A DNA stretch of 64,000 nt from Diprion similis (Eukaryota; Arthropoda; Insecta; Hymenoptera; Diprionidae): positions 682,001 through 746,000 of the forward strand of contig NC_060105.1 in NCBI RefSeq assembly GCF_021155765.1, given 5' to 3'. The translations under genes and the position numbers were made by a program. The notes beneath the pieces were generated by a model that was given only the letters and a program-made list of their open reading frames with translations, was not told the DNA's origin and did no database searches. How positions within the stretch are numbered: position 1 is the stretch's first letter; each line of letters opens with the position of its first letter. Below, piece by piece: positions 25,399 through 37,300 of the stretch.

Positions 25399-28243
25399 TA
25401 ATTCGTCTATTTGTAATATTTCCTCGTTCAAATCTCCAGGGTGAGAAGATATATACCTTCGTTAGACCATATCATCTACCTATATCCGTATCTTCCTGCA
25501 CGCGGATTGAGGTAATTTTGATTGCGATAGAGCGACGCAGGGCGAATTTCACAACGCTAAATGGACTGTGTATAATAAATTATCTACGGGGTGTAAAAAC
25601 GTCGTTGCAAACTTGTCCTCGGGTTGGCCACGCAGCTTTGATCCGTCGGGAAAGGGTCAAAGGGTTCAGTGGTCAAAGGAAGGCTGTTCAACTTATACAG
25701 TCACTGGTCCAGAACATCACTTTGTCCGCGGTGGTTCACGACACTTTTATTTCCCCTCATCCATCGGCCGGGCGTATCTCTTCCTCCCTTATCGCAACCT
25801 GGAAGGAAAGATCCGAACCGCGTGTCGCATCGGCGCGTAAAATTGTTTGGATATCCTTTTTAGCTGTTTTTACATCTCCCCATGCTTATTATTCTTTTTT
25901 TTTCAACCTCTCTCTTTGTTCTCACGTTTCCTTTTTTATTTTCTTTTGTTTTTTGCTCTTCCGCTAATTTTCCCGGGATTAAAGTCGGCCCCGGTTGCAT
26001 AAGCAGGTATATAAACTCACCGTTTATCCCGGACACTGTATTACGTGAAAAAGCCGGGAATGTACTATATATATGTATAAGGTACGTAACACGCACCGAC
26101 TTTGATTGTATTTAATGAAAGTTTGTTCAGCCGCGACGACGTTTGCTCGACAAGTCTGCGGAGTGCCGAAACGGTCGACCAACAAAGCTCGAAATTTGTG
26201 CCAACTCGTGTATCCGTAGAACGCGGGTGACGAAAGGAATACGAGGAGGAAGAGAAACATTTACACACAAAAGAGGGGAGCCGCTGAGCTCGGGTACAAA
26301 GGAGAAATAATAAAACAGATCGCGAGTCCTTGGCCAGTCTGACAATGAGTACAAGTCGCTCCTCAAAGTCCTCGCGGGACAAACAGCGCGATACGCGACT
26401 CGCAAAAAATTCTCGAATCTTCACCCTCAAGGGAGATCGTTTGCTTTCAGGTCTGAATTGGCGAATCCCTTCTCGCATTTTCGCGACAACTTGGTCCTAT
26501 ATAGGTACTTAAATATTTCAAGGGTGTAAAATATGAGGGAGAGAATTTTACAGGCAATCAACATGTCGGGGGTGGAGGATTTTCGAACGCGCCGAGAGGA
26601 TCGATATTCAAATTCGTCGCCGATTGCCGAGATTCGTTAACCGGAAAGATAACCGGCTGATAATCGTCGGCCGAGAAATTTGCTCGCAAACTTTGGGGCT
26701 GATTCAGCCGGGTTTATAGCCTGGAAAACAATCGCTTTGTTTCAAGTTCACTTAATTTCCCGCTACAAACTCGGTGTTTCTCTTCCTTACTACGCCTCCG
26801 CGATTTTCGTTTTAGGCATAAATTAGTCTGTACCTATAAAAGATATCTTTGTGTTGAATTTCTCGAGGCAATTGGTCAGCCGTGACAACGAAAATTCAAT
26901 CTCGTAATACTCAAACGGCAAGTTATCCGAAAAGTTTTGCAGAGAAATATAAATAACGAGAGGGTAGAATTTCAAAGAAGGGTAATTTATTTGTATCTAT
27001 ACGGACTTCGACAGAGACTCGTCGGTAATTCGTTGACGATGATCAATGAAACGATGAGAAGTGAGGATACGAATTACGAAGAGTTCTATTGTAGCTTTGA
27101 ACATTTTTTCGATGTATATACACAGCGATTGCACCACGAATGCAGAAGCTGTTGAAATATTCACGAATCAGTTTCGAAGGGAGTCGTGTGCAGCGGTTCC
27201 GTTTCGTGGAGGAAATTGCAGCGTTCGTTCCACCTCGTTGACGATGTGCTGCATAGGTATACGATATCGAGGAGTTCAAGGAGGTTTCCTGTGCAACGCG
27301 GTGTGTCAGATTTTTCAAATAGAACAAAAACTATTTCATCTTTACTCCATTTCTTTTTGTACCGCTTGATTCCATCGTCGATGACGCGGCGCGTATGCAC
27401 GATCCGCTCAAAGAGAAGAGCTTCGGAGTCTCGTACAAAGGCTGGTGCAAATGGATTTCCACATTACGTAGGTATTATTCGTCGATCCGGTTTTATTTTC
27501 ACCGATGCGTTGGACATGTTGGCACGGAGTATGTTGCAGACATCCGCAGCAGCAGGGGGAAGTCGGCTGTGAAATCTGTGATATCCGGTCAGAGCTGCAG
27601 CCTAGGGTTCCGGTGTTCCGCGTGCTCGCGTAACGACCTGCGGATTCAACCCGCACCGGAAAACGCCTGCCTCTGTCCCGTAACGGCGCGTACCGAGGAC
27701 ACGGATGCAGCCCGAAAACGGGAGGAAGACATTCAAACTTTATAGTTTACCATCCGCCGAGAGAATGCTTATAAAGCCTGGAACGAACGACGTTCCGCGA
27801 GACGTGCAGCCCGAGGAGTCGAGACGCGGTGTGTCGTTAAACTTGCGGAACTGCTGCACTTCCTACCCTCGTGCTTTTTATCTCCGCCAACTGTCAAATG
27901 AAACGTATAAACGTGACGCGGAATGGATGCACGTATTTGTGTGTGTGTGTGTGTACGTATGTGCATATAGGGTTTGCGATGGTATAAGGTAGGTACATCG
28001 GGTATACGTAGGTATACTTACGTTATACGAGGATATTGAGTTGTTCTTCCCGTTTGAAGTTTGCTGCGGGAAGCTGATGGCGATGAAAAGAGAAGAAGAA
28101 AATCGAGGTCACTGAGAGTGAAAAAAGCTAGGCGACTATGGCGGGAGTCACGTGAGAGGTAATTCAGGTTTCTATATAAGCGGTACTGGGGAAACGAAAT
28201 TTTCAAACCGTACCTTTCTTGACACCGATCGATGATTTTTCGA
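25399..28243. other. Intergenic DNA, no gene seen
   Basis: Contains a GT repeat at about 27939-27954 and short frames on both strands around 26.1-26.5 kb and 27.0-27.8 kb without recognisable motifs. Confidence 0.5.
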
Positions 28244-28694
28244 GGGGACGGGGTTGAAGTTCCGAATTTGAAAAGTTCCGAAAGCGCCTAATTCCGAATT
28301 ATTTGGTAGCGAGACTTCGAGTGAAGGAATCAAACTTTTACGGAACAGCAAAGTTTAGAATGACCCGAAACTCGACGGCTCAAAGTTCCGATGGAGTAAA
28401 ATGACGAAAAATAAAGGTTTGATAGAGTTTAATTTCGAAAATCAAAATATTCTTACGCAGGGTAGTTTACTCGACGAGTGGGTGTGAAAAATGAGAAAAA
28501 CCGAAAATTAGAATGACCAGGATTCCGATCGTAAAAATATCGACAATTCAAAACGAAGAAAGATCAAAGGGGTGGAATTTCTGGTCAGAAATTCACAGAA
28601 CAGAAAATCTTCGAAACTTTGATGTTTAGTCAAAGTTCGGTTTCATCACTTTAAGTTCGGCCAGTAAAAAATTCGGAATTTCAACCCCCGCCCC
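28244..28694. mobile_element. MITE-like element E2 (about 451 bp), family E
   Basis: Second copy of family E. The left end contains GGGGTTGAAGTTCCGAATTT and the right end the complement, ending AATTTCAACCCCCGCCCC. Inner motifs such as GAAAGCGCCTAATTCCGAA and TTTGGTAGCGA are shared with element E1. The two copies are clearly diverged, so insertion is not recent. Confidence 0.78.
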
Positions 28695-30732
28695 TCAGTG
28701 AACAGGTTTACGTTGAATAAATTTTTCCCCATTACCTCTGACTGGGCGGTTACTTTCCGAGGTAATTGCGATTGGCTCGGGAACAGCGAGTGATTATCTT
28801 TGTAATAAAGTGGGGGATGATCGAAAGGTTTACGAGGAGGTAGACAGAGGACTGTGCAGACTCTATTGTAATACGAGCGAGTCTCGCAGCTGGATGGTGC
28901 AGGAAAGCCGGGGGAAAGTCCTATAACCCATTTCACATTCAATGACTAAATTTACTTAACTCTAGATCCCCGCGAGAGCGAAGCCGAGCTGCTTGCTTTT
29001 CTAGGGATTTCTCAACCGAAATTTAATTCACCATTGAGCACACATTCCGACCTCTTGCCATCCTGCTGTCTCTGTAGGTTCAAGGTGTCTTCACGTATAC
29101 AGGTATAAGCATTAAGTGTGGGATATCAGCCTTGCGAAAGCTCGCGCTTTATTCAAAGCGGAAAATCGCTCGAGTCAAGTCTTGCGTATGATAGACCGAT
29201 TGCGGGGGAAAACCGAGGGGTATTAACGAAACAATTTTCACAGCGACGCTGCGAAAGTGTTCGAAACGCCATTTGCTCCTATATTTTTTTTATTCCGGTG
29301 AGATTGGATTTCATATCTATGCTGATGTTGATTCAGATAGCTGCATTATTTTATTTTCAAGCTTCTTGACGTAAGTCATCTTTACACAATTAAGAATGTG
29401 TCCGAAAGATGTGTATTTTAAATGGGGAAATCCATCCTCTTACAAAGGCACGAGTTAGAGTTGAGATAAATATCTGAAAAAAGTTGATTTGGGGGGCTTC
29501 CGAGGAAAAAAAATCCTCAACATAATACATAATTATATATTCTACAGTATTAAACAGCGCAGTATATGAGCCATGTGTCGAAGAACATACGTGTAAGAAA
29601 TTCTCTCGAACATGGAATCCAACTTCGCGAGTGCTCCAATAACTTGAATTATGCGGCGTTTAATTTCTGCATCGATTTCCCGGGAATGATATCGCGTAAA
29701 CGATATTCAGGTGTAGTATTATACGTTTCATACCTCGATGAACGTTCAATGGAACAGAACACGCCGGCCGGCGTTATCGATTTGCCGGGGAGCGAGCTCT
29801 GAATTAGACAACGAGCTCGTTATACACCGTCGATTAATCCTCGCTTCTCTATAATATTCCCCACACCGGGTATACCTACAAACACGTTGAATAGATATAC
29901 TGGGTATACCGCGTATGCCAACTCTCTCTCTCTCTCTGCAGATCGCTTTAAAAAAAAAAAACGAATGAACGAATGTGGACACGGAGTGAAAAATCCTGCG
30001 GCTAACCGACGCCGTTTCATGCAATGTAGTCTGACCCGTAACTGATCGTCTCTACTTGAAGTGGCCGACTCTGCGGCGGTTTTGAAGAGAGATTTTTTTC
30101 CACGAGTCTGCAAATGCCGTTGGAAGTTTGAAATTTCGGTACAATCGAAGCTCGCCCAGTTCGTATCGGGCATAATTGATCCGAAGTTGGCTGTTTATGT
30201 GCATGGATAGAATAGAAGTGAAGATTTTACTGAAAAAATTGTAGGAAAATCGACGGACACTTCAGATTTTTTGGTAGAATATATTCTAGAAACAGTGAAA
30301 ACCACCTGCTGCAGGGTAAAATCTGCTACTATATTTATATAGTGTAAAAATATAGTTGACTTGGTATTTCTTACCTGAAACCTTGATGCGTCCCTCATTT
30401 CCAGCGGTTTTCAGTAAAATCTGCCTTTTTTCTTCTCCCCGTGTGGATGAGATGCGGAGTAAAATGTTCACTTTATAAATTTGACACGAGTAACCCGAAG
30501 AAAAGATGACTTGAACAAAACAAATGCGTCTACTTGGAATTTACGCAAGGTTGCAGCCTTTCAAACTGGGACCTATTTTCTGGCAAAAACGGGGGAGCAT
30601 TTTAATTTTTTCACAAAATTCGAGACACTGATCGCGATTAACGCAGCTCAACACAATCGGTACTTATCCGTGGAACGAATTACCGAAGAGAACGTTCTGA
30701 CAATCGAACACATCGCAAATACGTTGCAATCG
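28695..30732. other. Intergenic DNA, no gene seen
   Basis: Holds a TC repeat near 29925-29938 and short frames on both strands. The 98-codon plus-strand frame at 30481-30777 runs into element G and shows no family resemblance. Confidence 0.5.
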
Positions 30733-30946
30733 CATGAGAGTGAAGTTAGTAACGTTACTGTGACGATTCATTTATAGTAAAAATCGTCACTTCGCACCTT
30801 TAGCAATGTCTGAAATTCAGCAAACCATGATAGAAAAACATATTCGTTATTTTAAAAAGCCAACTCCATTAAAACCATTCTAAAATTGCGTTTAAATGAT
30901 TTTTCCCCTGATGTTTCGTTACATTAGTTACTAACTTCAGCCTCAT
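30733..30946. mobile_element. Small MITE-like element G (about 214 bp) upstream of timeout
   Basis: The left end ATGAGAGTGAAGTTAGTAAC pairs with the right end, whose complement reads GATGAGGCTGAAGTTAGTAA. Weaker pairing continues inward for about 45 bases. The interior is AT-rich and non-coding. It ends about 350 bases before the timeout start codon. Confidence 0.6.
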
Positions 30947-30977
30947 CGAAACGAACCGCTGGAATGCCGGTCGTCAG

Positions 30978-30982
30978 CCAAT
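30978..30982 (+). promoter_or_regulatory. CCAAT box upstream of timeout
   Basis: CAGCCAATCAG lies about 320 bases before the timeout ATG in a locally CpG-rich stretch. It fits an NF-Y type site; the transcription start is not known. Confidence 0.35.
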
Positions 30983-31001
30983 CAGCGTCGCGGCAGCGAG
31001 T

Positions 31002-31007
31002 CACGTG
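31002..31007. promoter_or_regulatory. Canonical E-box CACGTG upstream of timeout
   Basis: CACGTG sits in the palindrome GTCACGTGAC about 292 bases before the start codon, close to the CCAAT box. E-boxes of this type bind bHLH factors, including the circadian CLOCK/CYCLE pair and MITF/USF/MAX relatives. Binding here is an inference only. Confidence 0.4.
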
Positions 31008-31285
31008 ACGCTCAGCATGCTTCTGTTTCATTCAACTTGTTGCGTCCCGCGCTTGACAGCTCGCGAGGTTCACCTTGCGTGTTTTTCGCAACGATAAATA
31101 TTTGAAGTTCAGTGAAACAGTGAATTTAGAGTGAAGCAAGGACGCGGGGTGCGTCGAAGGAGGCCGGCAACGGATTCAGTCAAGCCTGAAGAACCGCCAA
31201 GTTTCGCGGTTCGTCCGGCGTGTCGTTCTTAACCTCGAAATCTGGGCTCGTAAACACGGCCGAAACAGTCTTGAGGTGCGAGTGA

Positions 31286-31321
31286 ATGTCGCTCGACAAT
31301 GTCCAAGTTTCTTTCCGCTGA
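31286..31321 (+). promoter_or_regulatory. Upstream ORF overlapping the timeout start
   Basis: An ATG 13 bases before the chosen start opens a 12-codon frame (stop included) that ends at 31321, inside the timeout coding region and out of frame with it. If the transcript begins upstream of it, this frame could reduce translation of the main ORF. Confidence 0.45.
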
Positions 31322-34300
31322 AATTGCGGCGACTTGTGCTGCGCTTGGATTTTACGATGGGAGCAAATATCATATGGAGAGGGACTGCGTCGGTGAGTCG
31401 ATCTGTCTGTTCAGTTCGTTAACTTTCCACGACTCTTGGCTCAGCCGAAGGCTTTGTTGTTGTTCGCAGAGACGCTGAAGGATCTTATAAGGTACTTGAG
31501 ACGAGACGATGAGAATCACACAATCAGGTCTTATCTCGGGCGCATGGAACTCGTGCAGACCGATCTCATCAAAATACTCATCGAGCATTCTGACAAGGAA
31601 GATGTGTTCGAAGTTAATCTACGGTGAGTTGAAGTCCATCTTGTCCCACATGCTTTTGAGAAATTTCTGTTAGCATGTCGGTAAAAAACTTTAGTTTTAA
31701 TTGTCCAAGTTACGGATCAAAGTCAGGGAATTTCAAGTCTCAGTTTTACGACCACCCTGCCACGACTAGTTTATACAATTTCTCTGGGCAGCTTGCTGGC
31801 CAACTTGACTAGTCCTACGCTTCTGCTCTACAACGAAGAGGTGCCGACGGACTCGATCAAGCGCCAGGGTTACCTGCAGCTCACGGCCCATCTTCAGGGA
31901 TACAAGTTTGTGCTAGGCGACGAACGGTTCTGGTCAGTGCTCTGCGAGAAGATCGGAATGATATTGAATATTGTAAGATGTTTTATTGTCGCTGCACGAT
32001 GCACGACGATACTTGATTGATATTTTCGTAACTTAGGAGTATTGCTTCTTTGATTTTTCGAAATTCCAGCCCAACAATGAGCGACCGGAAGACAGAGGCC
32101 TCGTCATTGAGAGGATTTTAATTCTGGCTAGGAATGTTTTGCAAATTCCAGCTGATGTTGAGAACGAGAAAAGAGTCGACGGCGAGGGGACTGTACATGA
32201 TCAGGTAGAAACTGGTTTCATCCTGTCGACATGTCGAGTCTCGAAAGAGGAACTACACGACTCCCTCTAACGCAGTTGTGCTCACTTTTCTTCGTACAAT
32301 CACTTTCACGTATTTTCAGGTTCTCTTTGCGCTCCACACATCCGGCATGGTTGACATGTTTCTATTCATTGCCAGCAACCAAGACGAGCAACAGTATCAG
32401 ATGCATATTCTGGAGGTGAGTATCAACGAAAAATTACTATGTATACGAGATCTGTTGTTTCTTTTGAAAATCCATTATCTGTTGAAATGTTTGGAACCAA
32501 TTTCAAAATAATCATTTCTGTCTCTTTGCAAATGTCTTTGTCACTTTTTTTTCATATCGCTCACAAATTCAGCCTGAAACCCTTTGATACAGTCCGTGCT
32601 TGAATAAATTTTCATTCGTCTTCTTCGTTTCACTTATCATTGAATTTCCTCCGGTATATTTCAGATCGTGTCTCTGATGCTGCGGGAGCAAAGCGCCAGC
32701 AAACTTGCATCGGCCGGATTGCAGCGAAGCACAGCCGAAAAGGAACGCGGCGAAGCCGAACTCCTCGCAGGTCGTCAAAGAGAGAATCGTGAGAAGATAG
32801 AGAAAACGCGGAAGTATTTTGGATCCAGGTGAGTGTGCCGATTCGTCTCTGCTTGTGCCTCTAGTGTGGAACAAAAGGTGAAGATTAGAATTTAAAAAAA
32901 AGGGCTAATAGACAAACAAAACGAACGGGAAAGAAAAAACTTAATCCGTTGTCCGCAGTGCGGAAAACGCGCGTGAGAGGAGCGAGGGAGGATTTCGTTT
33001 ATTTTTGAAGGGACGAGTTGAGCCGGGCGGCAGCAGCAAAGGGGTTCCTCGATTCGGCAAACGTATTATGATGATGAAAAATTGCCGTTGAGGCTTTTGC
33101 CGGACATCCGTACGCGCGCCGTTCGTACGTGCGTGCCAACGCGACGGAAAACGTTGGATAAGAGTTTCGCGAAGGTTGGAGAAAATGCGGATTCACGCCC
33201 CCCTCGCTTGTACTTACTCGTAGGTTTTCGGACGTACCGAAAAGCCGGTGAATTTTTCCTAATCCTATTTTTTTACTTTTCATTTTACCTCGACTTTTTC
33301 TTTAGCTACGACAGAAAACTGCTTTGTAGTTCAGATGTTTGAAATAATCTTTTTTCGGAACAGTTTTGATCTTGATGCATGAAAGATATATACGAGTATA
33401 TATATAAACATAATATGCACATGTGCGCGAGGAGAGCTTGAGTATTTTTTTATTATCCATTCAGAGGCAATTCTTATTTCATTTTACTTTTCTCCATTTT
33501 ACGTTTTTTTCACTTGAGTACCCCTAAGGTCTCACTTCCGGTCGTACCGGTGACCGACCGCAGGTCCCGCAACCATAAATTTTATTACGGATCTATAAAT
33601 TGCGGCGAGGCGGTGGCGAGCAATTCACATATACAAAAGAGACTTTTTATTTCTGTTTCAAATACACGCTCTCTGGATTGTTGCCTTTACACGTTTATAT
33701 GACACGTGTCTACCTACTATTTATGCACTTGTATACATACAATTGTACATATGCTTGAGCACACGGGGGAATAGAGCGGCTGCGGTGTTAACTAATACAG
33801 ATACGTTTTGCGTATATCTACGCGCACAGTGTATGCATGCACGTAGAATTTTACGCATCCCCTGCATATTCGCGAGGAAATGGAGCTCCGTAATCCTCGA
33901 GTATGGGTAGAAAATATGACCTGGTTTGCAACGATAAGACTATGCAGACCAGTTTCTACCGCTCTTCTCTACTCGCTCGTTACTTTGATTCGTACCATGT
34001 TTCGAATACTGTGTTATATTCTTATTGAGTCGTCGTGCGTGATTTTCAAGTTCCTTTTCGCACTTGCTTTGTATTGTGTATGTTTTATCTGCGATGTAAC
34101 AGGTTTTGGTTTTACGACTATTTGCTTATTAAGCCGCAAAACCTGCAGCAAGAAAATTAACTTGTATTCTAGTTTTATTCCCAATTCACAAAACAGTCGG
34201 ATCGGGGACATCGGGATAGAACACGTTTTCAATTAAGAGCCTGCGTTAATTACCTGCATCATCTGGATCGTTCGTTTCGTAGGTGAAGAGTTTTCCGCAT

Positions 34301-37300
34301 TTACTTTACAATTTAATGTCGGTTGTACAAAAAAATTGCACGCGGATAATTCGCCTCAGTGACATTTCCAGGGATCAATTCGTGTTAGAATTTTATTCCT
34401 TCACTTCAATATCTTAAGCGATATAACACCGAAGGATTCTATTATCGAAAAATTTCAATAAGTTAGCCATATTCGTATATATCGCCGCACGTAGTGGAGG
34501 GTGGCGTTATACCTGCAGTCTATATATACACCCGGTTCTTTGGAACTCGGAGGAGATAATCCAAATCCAATTTTGCCCATAACTTCTGAAAATCCAATCA
34601 ATGCAATTGAAGGCACCTGTCACTGGCAGATAGTCTGCTAAATTACGTTGGGGTGTGCAGGCGTATCCTATGGTATGTATTGTGCGTATCCACCATTCAA
34701 CCCCTCGTGTTGCACACCGTTTGCTCTTCGAAACTATTGCCGACCCCGTTTAGTTGTTTTTTCCAATTTTATGTTGTTGTTTTTTTCCCCAAATTACTGC
34801 TCCTGTTTTCTCAGAGAAGAATTGGGACAAGCGATATTGACAATCGTTTTATTTTTTTTTTTTCGGATCTATCACTGATATCAGACACAATTAATCTGTT
34901 GTTTCTTAATATTTCTTTTTCATCCAAGTTCATCTGTAATAATTAAGGTTGACAATTTTCCTGGCGAATATTTTTTTTTTTCTATTTTGCTAACAAATAA
35001 ACTGTTATTTTATATCGAACAACTAATAATGAATTTCGTTAGTAACAAATAGAAGCGGCAGTTATATCGGAGGATTTAGAGGGCTTTATTGTATATAATT
35101 ATACCGCTGTTATCCAGAAAGTTTGTTATGCATGACTGGAGAAGTTGGCGGCAGAAAGTTTCGTTAGCGTGTAATAATAACAATGATAGTAATAATGATA
35201 ATAAAAATAATGATATCGATAACGATAATAACTAGTATAAAATTCAAACGTGCGGATAATTAATCTCAAATGCATACCGATTCCTGAAACAGAGGATAAA
35301 TAAATGTTACATGCAAGTTTTTTTTTTTTTTTTTTATTATTTCTTCCGTGTTACAGACACTCGCGTTTCGGGGGTACTTTTGTCGTTAGAAACATGAAAG
35401 CGATCGGTGATAACGAATTGATTTGTCACAAGCCTTACGAACCGGAAGCACTGAAGCTCGGCACAGAAAAGGTGAGTTATTTCATTTTTCCGATTCGTTA
35501 TGCCTGTTATGATACGTGTTGATTTTTGCGGGCGCTGTTTCTGCCGTTTTAATCAGTAAAATAATTGAAACGCATTTCATTTTTCTCTATTGTTGAAAAA
35601 TTTCAGGCAAAGGTAAAGCGACCGAAGAACAAATTGGTGATGAGAGGTGATAATCCGGAACGACTATCCGCCCTGAGCGTGAGGCTTTTCTTGAAGGAGT
35701 TTTGCGTAGAGTTTTTGAACGGAGCTTACAACCCGGTTATGAGATACGCGAGGTCCTGCATAACCGGTGGAAATCGGGCCCAAGCTAACGACGAAAGTTA
35801 TTATTTATGGGCGTTGCGGTACTTCATGGAATTCAATCGCCATTACAAGTTCGAGGTGAAATACGTGAGGCGAGTAAAACTTCCCTGAAAATAATGTGGT
35901 GATATTCGAAAAACAAGTCGAGCCAAGAAAATACACGCTTAGAAAAAAAATCTCCCGGCAGGTCCACTAAAATTTTTGGCTTCTTCTAACAATTTTTAAA
36001 TTTATTACATACTAAGGAAAGAAGAAAGTATGAAGTACAAATTAAATGTCGATGTGACAATAGTTATAGCGTCATATTTATCAACAATAAATGGACTGTG
36101 GTGCTCGGACATTATGGTTAGTTAAATTTATCTAACAGTGCATGAAAGAAATTGTGAAGAAAAATGGCTTTTCCATTTTACAGCGAAACCATATCAACCG
36201 AGGTCTTTCATCTCGTTCAGAGACAACTCGAGCACTACTACGAGATGATGATTACCGACAAAAAGAAAATTCCATTGTGGTCGCGGCGTCTTTATCTCGC
36301 CTTAAAAGCTTACCAGGTGAGAAGATAAAGTAACGATCAAAATTCTGCTCGTTCAGTTTTCCTAAGATATTTAAGTAATCTGTTGCGATGATTTTCAAGG
36401 AACTGCTCCACACCTTGGCGGCAATGGACAAATGCGCCGTGGAGGCTGTCCGGAAATCGAGCAAGGTCATTAAGAGCAACGTTTTTTACGTTCCTGAGTA
36501 TCGGGAGACGCTTTTGAACCAGTTGCTGTGCTACAACGAAGTCACGATGTCAAGGTTCGTTGTCGTTTGATTGTTCGGTTATCGGTTTCACCCTTTATTC
36601 TTATCAATATTACTCTTTTGCGACCCTTTTATCAGATTCCGATACCGTGGTTTGAATTAAGGAAAACACAACAACGAATGCATTGTGTTTACTCTTGGAG
36701 TCGGGTTAAACTTTTATCAGGGTAGGAGAGTAAGGATCGTCTCTCTGGATGTCACGGTCCGTCTAGTATTTGGCGTATTCGGTATGCAGGACCTCCCAAC
36801 CCCCCCTGCCCCTGAAATAAACATGCAGGTCTTGGCCTGCAGTCTATCGATCTGCGGGTGTGAAAATTCCACGGGTCTACGACCGGCCAAACTATATTAG
36901 CTTTATCCACCCTCCTCTCTTCCTTGTCTCTCTGGAAGAACTTTTCGACGTTGACACGGTTTCTATATTTCATGCCTGTCCCGCGTCTGCAACTTCCGTT
37001 GTCTGACAATTCCAGGCGCGTTAAATTATCCGGCAACTGAAACCGTTACAATCTCTCTCTCTCTCTCTCTTTTTCTCTCTCTCGGTCTCTGTCCGTTCCC
37101 CAGCCCTCTTCCACGTCCAACGTCGAATTACAACGAGCTTGATTCGCATCTCATTTTGTCTAAAACCACGTCATGTATTATAAGTAGGTGTATGTTTATT
37201 TTCAAACGGCGTATTTAATCCCCCAAACTTTTCTCACCCTTCTCTGTTTCTTTATCAACAACCCGCAGAAATTATCTCAGCGATCTCGTCCAGACGGTAC

